Assembly (NCBI GenBank): GCA_033763635.1
Contig: JANRKG010000409.1
Location: forward strand, 1 to 5,936
Direction: 5' to 3'
Source: JANRKG01 sp033763635
GTDB lineage: Bacteria; Cyanobacteriota; Cyanobacteriia; GCF-001939115
Length of the DNA: 5,936 nt
The notes under the pieces are model-generated. The model saw nothing but the letters and a program-made list of their open reading frames with translations, did not search any database and was not told the DNA's origin. This document shows, in pieces, positions 1-5,824 of this stretch. The translations under genes were made by a program, and so were the position numbers. Numbering within the stretch: position 1 is the stretch's first letter; each line of letters opens with the position of its first letter.

Positions 1-1422
1 GGATCTTCTGCAAGGATTGAAGGTGGTTTTGGGGGACCGGGGACGATTGCAGGGGGAACGTCTCCCCTGACTCCTAAAGCTCCAGGAGGTCCAGGAGGTC
101 CAGGACTTGCTCCTGCTCTGCTGGGCGGGGCAGGGCCTTCCCCGCCCCTGTTTCCCGGTTCTTTTCGCGGGTTTGAGGCAGCGTTGCGATCCCTGGTGGC
201 AACGGATCTGGCCTTGGGAAAAATCGATCGGGCTGTGTTGAGAACCGATCAGTTATTGCAGAGCCAATACGAGCGTTACTATGGGCGCAGAATTCAGGCC
301 CGATCGCCCCAGAGTGCAGATGATTTGCGCTCTGTCCTGTCGGAGGTGTCAGGGCAAACGGGAACGAAGCCCGCGATCGTCTACTTTGTCTTTCAACCAG
401 ACCGATTGGAAATTGCAGTGCTGGCACCGGGAATCAAATCCTTTTACCGCAGTGTTCCGATTGAGCGAAAACTCCTGCTGCAACAGGTCGCCACGTTTCG
501 GGAGCAAATCACCAATCCTACCAATCAAAATTACCTGCCCTCGGCTCAAAAGCTTTACAACTTACTGTTTGCGCCGATCGCCCCTTTGCTAGCTGAACAG
601 GGGATTGATACGCTGCTGGTTGTTCCGGACAGTGGATTACGATCGCTCCCTTTCGTTGCGTTGCATGATGGACAAAAGTTCTTGGTGGAAAAGTGGAGCG
701 TCAGTCTCATTCCCAGTATCAGCCTGACGGATATCCGGTATAATTCGCTTCGCAAGGCAACCGTGCTGGCGATGGGAGCCTCAATTTTTCGGGACCTGTC
801 TCCCTTACCTGCGGTGCCTGTGGAATTAGAGAGCGTGGTGAAAGAATTGGGACAGGGGCAGTCCCTCTTAAATCAGGCGTTTACAGTTGAAAACCTGAAG
901 ACTAGTCGCCAGAAACAGGCTTACTCGATCGTCCATCTGGCAACGCATGGAGAATTTCGTTCGGGGACTTCGCGCAATTCCTACATTCAATTCTGGGATC
1001 GCAAACTGAATCTCAGGGACTTGGGGCTGTTGCAACTCGACCAACCCCCTGTGGAGTTGCTGGTATTGAGTGCCTGTCGCACAGCGCTAGGGGATGAACA
1101 GGCAGAGTTTGGATTTGGCGGGTTAGCAGTCCAGGCAGGGGTGCGATCGGCTTTGGCAAGCCTCTGGTACGTGAGTGACACGGGAACTCTGGGGCTGATG
1201 ACGGAATTTTATAGTCAACTCCGGCTTCAGGCGACCAAAGCAGGGGCACTCCGGGCCGCGCAGATTGCCATGATTCGGGGAAAAATTCGGCTAGAAAATC
1301 AATCCCTGATCCATGTGAGAGGGAGTATTCTCTTGAAACCAGAACTCTTGACAGGAGGGCAATCGGACCTGACTCATCCTTACTACTGGGCCGCATTTAC
1401 CCTGATTGGAAGTCCCTGGTAA
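1..1422 (+). CDS. CHAT-domain (caspase-like) protein, 5' end cut by window
   Basis: The frame is open from base 1 to the TAA at 1420-1422, giving 473 visible residues. The first in-frame ATG, GTG or TTG is a TTG at 184, inside continuous coding-like sequence, so I treat the gene as 5'-partial. Residues 1-60 are a Gly/Pro-rich linker with PGG repeats. Residues about 62-105 look helical (ending near QYERYYG), and the CHAT domain runs from about residue 118 to the end. The caspase-like dyad is intact: His in VHLATHGEF (codon 946-948, residue 316) and Cys in LSACRTALGD (codon 1075-1077, residue 359). The C-terminus HPYYWAAFTLIGSPW is typical of cyanobacterial CHAT proteins. CHAT proteins are cysteine peptidases or their relatives, often fused to sensor, repeat or adhesin-like regions; the partner region here is off the edge. 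The substrate is unknown. The gene converges on the ATPase gene, so it is not in that operon. Confidence 0.93.
   Translation, partial: GSSARIEGGFGGPGTIAGGTSPLTPKAPGGPGGPGLAPALLGGAGPSPPLFPGSFRGFEAALRSLVATDLALGKIDRAVLRTDQLLQSQYERYYGRRIQARSPQSADDLRSVLSEVSGQTGTKPAIVYFVFQPDRLEIAVLAPGIKSFYRSVPIERKLLLQQVATFREQITNPTNQNYLPSAQKLYNLLFAPIAPLLAEQGIDTLLVVPDSGLRSLPFVALHDGQKFLVEKWSVSLIPSISLTDIRYNSLRKATVLAMGASIFRDLSPLPAVPVELESVVKELGQGQSLLNQAFTVENLKTSRQKQAYSIVHLATHGEFRSGTSRNSYIQFWDRKLNLRDLGLLQLDQPPVELLVLSACRTALGDEQAEFGFGGLAVQAGVRSALASLWYVSDTGTLGLMTEFYSQLRLQATKAGALRAAQIAMIRGKIRLENQSLIHVRGSILLKPELLTGGQSDLTHPYYWAAFTLIGSPW
82..105 (+). repeat. 9-bp tandem repeat encoding Pro-Gly-Gly
   Basis: The unit CCAGGAGGT is repeated 2.7 times in frame (82-90, 91-99, 100-105) and encodes PGGPGGPG within the Gly/Pro-rich linker before the CHAT region. 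It is probably a flexible spacer between an upstream domain and the protease. Confidence 0.85.
123..147 (+). other. GC-rich inverted repeat inside the CHAT linker
   Basis: GGGCGGGG (123-130) and CCCCGCCC (140-147) are perfect 8-bp complements around a 9-base loop. The structure lies in the coding linker and encodes Gly/Pro-rich residues. It could form a strong RNA hairpin during translation, or it may only reflect Gly/Pro codons. No U-tract follows, so a terminator is unlikely. Confidence 0.5.
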
Positions 1423-1435
1423 CTGTCCAACCACC

Positions 1436-3190
1436 TCAAAACCCCAGGTCCGCACGGGCCGATTCGGCAGCGAGGAAGACACTCGCAGTGGGCATGTCTT
1501 CCCAACGGGTGTCTCCGATTTCTGTGTAAAACGTCTCGTCATAGGGACGGGTCCGCACGACAACGGGCATGGGAACGGCATGACCCAGGATCAGGGCTTG
1601 CTGCTTTGAGTCGAGTTTGGAGAGGACCGATCGCAAACTCTGGGCACCCGACACTCCCATAAAGATCGCGTCGATATCCTTCTCGTCATTCAAAAGCGCG
1701 GTGATGCGAGTGCCAATTTGGGACATGACTTCGTTATCAATTCCCGAAGGTCGCTGATCCACCACTAACAGCGTGACAAAATACTTCCGCATTTCACGGG
1801 CAATGGTCCCGAAAATCGTCTGCCTTACCGTACTGGGATCGAGAAAGCGGTGGGCCTCTTCGATGGTGATGACCAGGGGGCGGGGGCGATCGTTGGGGTT
1901 TTTGGTTTGCAGGAATTGCTCGGCCTTTCGCACATACGCCTGATGGATGCGACGGGCGATAATATTGGTTGCCAGCATGTAGGAGAGCATATTGGACTGG
2001 GACCCAAACTCGATCACAACATGTTTGCCAGCCTCCAGGGAATCCAGAATTTGCCCGACATAGTTATGGGGACAGGCGCTTTTGATGTATTTCAACTCAT
2101 CCAGGCGGGTCAGCTTGCGTTGCAACGCCATAATGGACGACTTGCTGCCCATTTTCGTTTCACAGAACTCTTGAATTTCCCCATTGCTCATTGTCAACAG
2201 CCGCGAAATCCAGGATTTCCCGAACTCGTTGCGGAGAATGACCGCATTCTCCAGGCTTGCCTCGGATAAATTCAGTTCCCCCCGCACCAGAGCCAGATCC
2301 TCGACCTCAATCTGGTCGTAGCTGACATAGAGTTCTTGAGCATCCCGCACCCCCCGACGACGGGTAGACTCTGGATCGAGGGTGTAGATCTGCACCTGCC
2401 CCGGAAAAAGTTGGCGCAATCCCTTCACGGTACTGAAATGTTTCCCCTCCTGGGCCGCTTCCCAGCCATACTCTGAGTGCATATCAAAGATAAGATTGAC
2501 AGCGGCCTGTTTGCGAATGATGCCTGAGAGCAACAACCGTGTCAGAAAAGATTTTCCAGTGCCCGATTTCCCAAAGACCCCATTGCTGCGCTCTACAAAG
2601 CGATCGAGGTCCAAACAAATCGGGACATCCATATCAATCGGCTGACCGATCGCAAAATTCCGCCGATGGGGGTCATCCTCCCACCCAAACACGGCTCGAA
2701 AATCTCGCTCGCTGGCATCAAAGACCTGGCTAAAGTGGCTGGGAATGGTTTTGACGGGTAGCAGTTCGATCGCACTGTTGGTCTGAGCCTGAAAAGACGC
2801 AAGTTTGGACTTAGACGATCGCCCCTTTTTTCCCCCTTCTCCTTCCGCCCCTCTGCCCTCTGCCCTCTGCCCTCTACCTTCCTCTGCCGTCAACATCAAC
2901 ATCGGAGATAGGTTAATCGTGCCAAAAGTCCCCGTTCCCGCCAGCACTTCCCGTAAAAACAGGTTTGCAGGGTCCGGTGGGTTTGCCAGAATACGGTTAC
3001 TGGCAGTTGCCAACGCTACATCTGTCAACATACAGAAGAAGTGCGATCGGGTTCCTCGCACCACCAGGAACTTCCCAACCCGCATCTCTTCCACCGAGAC
3101 ATCTGGGTGTAATCGCACTTCCAAACCCTGACTGAGGGAACCTTGAACGACGGAACCGAGGGGCTGTTCAATCGGCTGTTCTACATTCAT
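1436..3190 (-). CDS. HerA/FtsK-like P-loop ATPase (DUF87-type), ATP-binding protein
   Basis: A 584-residue protein. Residues 1-100 resemble the HAS-barrel N-terminal domain of HerA proteins (GSVVQGSLSQGLEVRLHPDV, then MRVGKFLVVRG). A charged low-complexity linker covers about 102-129. The RecA-like ATPase core follows: Walker A GKSGTGKS at 207-214, a HerA-like DMHSEY at 236-241, Walker B LVITIEEAH at 439-447 with E445 as the likely catalytic Glu, and DQRPS at 478-482. HerA proteins form hexamers that translocate on double-stranded DNA, in archaea with the nuclease NurA; in some bacteria HerA-like ATPases act with effector enzymes in phage defence. No NurA-like or other nuclease gene is visible here, so its partner and job are unknown. 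The ATG at 3188-3190 is chosen because the family-like sequence begins just after it; no clear Shine-Dalgarno precedes it. The gene is downstream of the GST on the same strand, 126 bases away. Confidence 0.93.
   Translation of the reverse strand: MNVEQPIEQPLGSVVQGSLSQGLEVRLHPDVSVEEMRVGKFLVVRGTRSHFFCMLTDVALATASNRILANPPDPANLFLREVLAGTGTFGTINLSPMLMLTAEEGRGQRAEGRGAEGEGGKKGRSSKSKLASFQAQTNSAIELLPVKTIPSHFSQVFDASERDFRAVFGWEDDPHRRNFAIGQPIDMDVPICLDLDRFVERSNGVFGKSGTGKSFLTRLLLSGIIRKQAAVNLIFDMHSEYGWEAAQEGKHFSTVKGLRQLFPGQVQIYTLDPESTRRRGVRDAQELYVSYDQIEVEDLALVRGELNLSEASLENAVILRNEFGKSWISRLLTMSNGEIQEFCETKMGSKSSIMALQRKLTRLDELKYIKSACPHNYVGQILDSLEAGKHVVIEFGSQSNMLSYMLATNIIARRIHQAYVRKAEQFLQTKNPNDRPRPLVITIEEAHRFLDPSTVRQTIFGTIAREMRKYFVTLLVVDQRPSGIDNEVMSQIGTRITALLNDEKDIDAIFMGVSGAQSLRSVLSKLDSKQQALILGHAVPMPVVVRTRPYDETFYTEIGDTRWEDMPTASVFLAAESARADLGF
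2849..2888. repeat. STRR-type heptanucleotide repeat within the ATPase gene
   Basis: CCCTCTG is repeated perfectly three times (2849-2855, 2856-2862, 2863-2869), followed by a one-mismatch copy (2870-2876) and a displaced partial copy ending at 2888. On the coding strand it gives residues 101-114, including EEGRGQRAEGRG. Seven-base tandem repeats of this composition are known in heterocystous and other filamentous cyanobacteria. The repeat sits in the linker between the barrel and the ATPase core, where an insertion would be tolerated. Confidence 0.85.
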
Positions 3191-3219
3191 GGAGCTGCCG
3201 GAGCCTGTTCAAATACAGA

Positions 3220-3232
3220 TGTACACTGTACA
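3220..3232. promoter_or_regulatory. Operator-like TGTACA dyad upstream of the ATPase gene
   Basis: TGTACACTGTACA is a perfect 13-base palindrome apart from its central base, made of two TGTACA half-sites that are also direct repeats. It lies about 30 bases before the ATPase start codon and just downstream of the -10-like hexamer at 3233-3238, so it would overlap the predicted transcription start. That position would suit a repressor, but no regulator can be named from the sequence. Confidence 0.4.
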
Positions 3233-3238
3233 AGTATA
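3233..3238 (-). promoter_or_regulatory. Possible -10 element for the ATPase gene
   Basis: The minus strand reads TATACT, five of six matches to TATAAT, placing a start near 3226 and a 5' leader of about 36 bases. There is no good -35 at 16-18 bases upstream (GGAGTC or similar), so the promoter is either weak or activator-dependent, or the match is chance. Confidence 0.35.
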
Positions 3239-3243
3239 CTGTA

Positions 3244-3259
3244 AGTCTGCAAACAGACT
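3244..3259. other. Short perfect hairpin, 6-bp stem
   Basis: AGTCTG (3244-3249) and CAGACT (3254-3259) are exact complements around the loop CAAA. It lies between the longer hairpin and the -10-like hexamer, in the -35 region of the putative ATPase promoter. It could be a regulator half-site pair or a minor RNA hairpin at the end of the GST transcript; it has no U-tract. Confidence 0.4.
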
Positions 3260-3270
3260 CCTGGCTTGTG

Positions 3271-3306
3271 ATGGAGAATGGAGAATAAAAATTCCCCATT
3301 CCCCAT
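3271..3306. repeat. Heptamer-built imperfect palindrome after the GST gene
   Basis: The arms ATGGAGAATGGAGAAT (3271-3286) and ATTCCCCATTCCCCAT (3291-3306) pair over 16 positions with two A-C mismatches around the loop AAAA. Each arm is itself a 7-base repeat (ATGGAGA twice; ATTCCCC twice). Such ATTCCCC/GGGGAAT repeats are familiar from cyanobacterial intergenic regions. The palindrome begins 10 bases after the GST stop, so it may stabilise or end that transcript, although no clear U-run follows the stem on the minus strand. Confidence 0.65.
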
Positions 3307-3316
3307 TTGAGTTCTT

Positions 3317-4108
3317 TTAATCGATCTGGATGCGAGTAGGGGCCGTGTCGGAAATCGCCTGATCCCCCAAGGGCTTACGGAAGCTTTGATACAGACGATC
3401 GCGCCACGTAAAGAAGCTTGCATAGGCAGGATTTTCTGCCAAACCGGGAACCCCCTTCCCCCGTAGGTCTCCCGGAATATCCAGGTAAGGCCCATCTGGG
3501 AACTTGATGTACAGGGTCATGGCGGCAACGGCAAAATCCGCCAGGGTCGGTTGAGAGCCAGTGAGATAGGGACTATCCGCCAGCAAAACCACCAGAGAAT
3601 CTAGATCCTGCTTGAGAGCATCTTTGGCATTTTTGACCACTTCTCCAGTCGCTCCCATCCCCGTCGCCAGCGCATTTAAGACCTCACCGGGAACTGCCCC
3701 AACTAAATTTTTCAAGAAAGGAGGGGTCGAGCTAGGGAGTAAGGAGGTGCGGAAACTTTGGCTGTCACTGACCGCAGAAACTAACGCTTTTCGAGCATTG
3801 ATTCCGATCGCCTCATCTGCCCATTCTTCCAAAATGAGCGTCAGCGCCTTTTGCTTGGCATCGGTGGGTAAGATGGGGCGATCGGGATATTGCTCTTCCA
3901 GATAGCGGACGATCGCCGTTGAGTCTGCCACAACCCGGCCCCCATCCTTCAATACAGGCACTTGTCGCTGTCCAGAGAGGCGAAATACCTCAAGCTGCCC
4001 AAGCCCTGGTGTAACTTCAATTTTTCGATACTCTAGTCCTTTGTAATCCAGAATGAATCGCACTTTTTCACAGTATTCAGACAGTTCAAACTGATAAAGC
4101 TCCAACAT
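3317..4108 (-). CDS. Glutathione S-transferase family protein
   Basis: A 263-residue cytosolic protein with no signal peptide. The N-terminal thioredoxin-like domain (residues 1 to about 75) opens with YQFELSEYCEKVRFIL, with candidate catalytic residues S10 and C13. The cis-proline motif QVPVL has P51, and the glutathione gamma-glutamyl-binding motif is DSTAI at 62-66. The all-helical C-terminal domain carries the folding motif SQPTLADF (185-192), with T188 and D191 as the N-capping pair. Family members conjugate glutathione to electrophiles or reduce peroxides and disulfides; the actual substrate cannot be read from the sequence. Residues 104-165 are longer than in minimal GSTs and include a Gly/Ala-rich stretch; this form looks typical of a cyanobacterial subgroup of about 260 residues. 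The start is supported by AAGGAG seven bases upstream. The gene is divergent from the pseudouridine synthase and upstream of the ATPase on the same strand. Confidence 0.93.
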   Translation of the reverse strand: MLELYQFELSEYCEKVRFILDYKGLEYRKIEVTPGLGQLEVFRLSGQRQVPVLKDGGRVVADSTAIVRYLEEQYPDRPILPTDAKQKALTLILEEWADEAIGINARKALVSAVSDSQSFRTSLLPSSTPPFLKNLVGAVPGEVLNALATGMGATGEVVKNAKDALKQDLDSLVVLLADSPYLTGSQPTLADFAVAAMTLYIKFPDGPYLDIPGDLRGKGVPGLAENPAYASFFTWRDRLYQSFRKPLGDQAISDTAPTRIQID

Positions 4109-4115
4109 CGTGCAT

Positions 4116-4121
4116 CTCCTT
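4116..4121 (-). promoter_or_regulatory. Shine-Dalgarno site of the GST gene
   Basis: The minus strand reads AAGGAG, followed by a 7-base spacer and then the ATG at 4106-4108. This is the best ribosome binding site in the window and fixes the GST start. Confidence 0.85.
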
Positions 4122-4152
4122 TCCTGGATTAGATTAATGGATTCCGTCTGGC

Positions 4153-4182
4153 TTGAACATTCAATAAAGAGAACACTACAAT
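4153..4182 (+). promoter_or_regulatory. Sigma-70-type promoter for the pseudouridine synthase gene
   Basis: A -35 hexamer TTGAAC (4153-4158), an 18-base spacer and a -10 hexamer TACAAT (4177-4182) place a start near 4189 and a leader of only about 23 bases. It lies in the 103-base divergent gap with the GST gene. The -35 overlaps the small inverted repeat TTGAA-CA-TTCAA (4153-4164), which could bind a regulator or may be chance. Confidence 0.5.
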
Positions 4183-4211
4183 CTTAAAGCCGTCTTGAAA
4201 ATACAGCTTCT

Positions 4212-5804
4212 TTGCATTTATCTGTCCCCTACCAGTATGAAGGACGCTGCCCCGCAACGGGTGAGTGGTTGCGGCTGCCCCGCACTCCAGAGGCCGAGGC
4301 AATCGCCCGTCAACTCATGCATCAGTTCGCCCAGAACAATCGCGATTCCCAGGAAGGCAAGATGTATGGGGTGCTGCTGGTGGAGACACCGGAGGGCAAA
4401 TTAGAGATTCTCAAAGCCTTTTCGGGATTGTTGCAGGGGCGCAGCCAGGTAGAAGGTTGGGTGCCCCCCATTCCCGGACGGGAGCAGGTAGCGTTTCAGG
4501 AAAATCAGACGTTACAAGCATTGGCAGAAATTAAGCAAGAATTGATCCAGTTGCAACAACGACCCGATCGCGCCCAATATCAAACCCTTTCCCAAGCATT
4601 CACGAATCGATTACAGGCCTTAGCCCAGATTCATCAACATCGCAAACAAGCACGGCAAGCACGAAGGCAGGAACTTCTGACCAAAGGAACGGGGACCGAT
4701 TTAGCGATTGCTCTGGAACAACTGGATCAGGAGAGCCGCCGAGACAAGCGGGAACGACGGCAACTGAAGCAAGAACAAACAGAAGTCCTGCAACCTTTGC
4801 AACAGGTAATCCAGCAAATAGACGATCGCCTTCGAGACCTGAAACAACAACGCAAAGCCCTCTCTCACCAGCTTCAAGCGCAAATGCATGCCACCTATTG
4901 GCTCACGAACTTTGCTGGAGAATCTCTGTCATTGCAACAGTTAATTCCCCAGGGAATGCCCACCGGGACAGGGGATTGCTGCGCTCCCAAACTGCTCCAC
5001 TATGCCGCAACCCACCACCTCAAACCTCTAGCAATGGCAGAATTCTGGTGGGGACCGTCTCCAGCAGACGGTAGTAAGGTTCAGGGAGAATTCTATGGAG
5101 CCTGTGAGGAACGGTGTCAGCCTCTCATGGGCTTTCTGCTGGCGGGATTACCCCGATCGCATCCCACCGATCACCCCCTTCCCGTTTTGTATGAAGATGA
5201 TTGCTTGATTGCGATTAACAAACCTTCTGGATTACTGTCCGTTCCCGGCCGATCGGTCCATACGCAAGACAGTGTATTAACCCGATTGCGTCATTTATTC
5301 CCTGAAAATCCTTCTCTGGTTGCTGTTCATCGTCTGGATCAGGAAACATCCGGAATTCTGTTACTTGCAAAACACCGGGACAGCGATCGTCATCTACGGC
5401 AGCAATTTGAACAACGCACAATTCACAAGTGCTATGAAGCCATCCTGTCTGGAACAATCACGCAGCAATCCGGGACGATTAAGTTGTTCCTGTGGGGAGA
5501 CCCGAACGATCGGCCCCGACAACAGGTGAACCGCCAATGGGGAAAGCCCAGTGTCACCCAGTTTCAGGTACTTACCGAGGAAAACAGCATGACCCGCATT
5601 GAGTTCCTTCCCCTCACAGGACGTACCCATCAACTCCGAGTGCATGCCGCCGATCCCCAGGGCTTAGGAATTCCCATTTTGGGCGATCGGCTGTATGGGT
5701 GTCGGATAGAGGCCGATCGCCTCCACCTCCATGCACGGGAAATTCAGTTTGCCCATCCCAAAACAGGGCAACGATTGACGTTGAGAACGGAAGTGCCGTT
5801 TTAG
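4212..5804 (+). CDS. RluA-family pseudouridine synthase with long N-terminal extension
   Basis: A 530-residue protein. The RluA catalytic domain occupies about residues 325-530: YEDDCLIAINKPSGLLSVPGR near 327-347, the catalytic motif HRLDQETSG at 373-381 with D376 as the catalytic Asp, and LTGRTHQLRVH near 469-478 followed by GDRLYG. Such enzymes isomerise uridine to pseudouridine in rRNA or tRNA; the target base cannot be read here. The first 320 residues, which classical RluA/RluC/RluD lack, contain a CP-x-TGE segment at 13-18, a Gln/Arg-rich predicted coiled coil at about 100-225, and a block with TGTGDCCAPKLLHYA and AMAEFWWG followed by CEERC (C256, C257, C298, C302). No S4 domain is evident. 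The TTG at 4212 is the only in-frame ATG, GTG or TTG after the stop at 4185-4187 and before the homologous-looking PYQYEG; it has no clear Shine-Dalgarno, so the start is less certain than the rest. Confidence 0.92.
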   Translation: MHLSVPYQYEGRCPATGEWLRLPRTPEAEAIARQLMHQFAQNNRDSQEGKMYGVLLVETPEGKLEILKAFSGLLQGRSQVEGWVPPIPGREQVAFQENQTLQALAEIKQELIQLQQRPDRAQYQTLSQAFTNRLQALAQIHQHRKQARQARRQELLTKGTGTDLAIALEQLDQESRRDKRERRQLKQEQTEVLQPLQQVIQQIDDRLRDLKQQRKALSHQLQAQMHATYWLTNFAGESLSLQQLIPQGMPTGTGDCCAPKLLHYAATHHLKPLAMAEFWWGPSPADGSKVQGEFYGACEERCQPLMGFLLAGLPRSHPTDHPLPVLYEDDCLIAINKPSGLLSVPGRSVHTQDSVLTRLRHLFPENPSLVAVHRLDQETSGILLLAKHRDSDRHLRQQFEQRTIHKCYEAILSGTITQQSGTIKLFLWGDPNDRPRQQVNRQWGKPSVTQFQVLTEENSMTRIEFLPLTGRTHQLRVHAADPQGLGIPILGDRLYGCRIEADRLHLHAREIQFAHPKTGQRLTLRTEVPF

Positions 5805-5824
5805 TTCGGATCACTTCGGATCAC
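5805..5824. repeat. Perfect 10-bp tandem duplication at convergent gene ends
   Basis: TTCGGATCAC occurs twice in a row (5805-5814 and 5815-5824), starting immediately after the pseudouridine synthase stop and covering the last codons and stop of the VOC gene. It fills the 6-base gap between the two convergent stops. On the VOC strand, one copy alone would read CDPN then TAA; two copies read CDPK then TGA, so the duplication changes only the final residue. Confidence 0.85.

Noticed and set aside
1013..1396. Minus-strand open frame of 127 codons inside the CHAT gene
   Set aside because: It lies opposite the conserved CHAT core and its translation has no recognisable motif; it is a shadow of the real gene.
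1850..2269. Plus-strand open frame of 139 codons inside the ATPase gene
   Set aside because: It is antisense to the conserved ATPase core, including part of the Walker B region, and shows no family motif or start signal.
1..3190. A CHAT protease plus HerA ATPase acting as one defence system
   Set aside because: The genes are convergent, end to end, with no shared promoter, and each resembles common cyanobacterial stand-alone families; adjacency alone is not enough.
3221..3231. LexA-like box (GTAC-N3-GTAC)
   Set aside because: The cyanobacterial LexA consensus, as I recall it, has four bases between the half-sites and a purine before the first GTAC; here the spacing is three and the preceding base is T.
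3221..3244. NtcA site (GTA-N8-TAC)
   Set aside because: Several GTA and TAC triplets occur, but none of the pairs checked has the required 8-base spacing.
5394..5645. Minus-strand open frame inside the pseudouridine synthase gene
   Set aside because: It lies opposite the RluA catalytic domain with no motif of its own, so it is a shadow.
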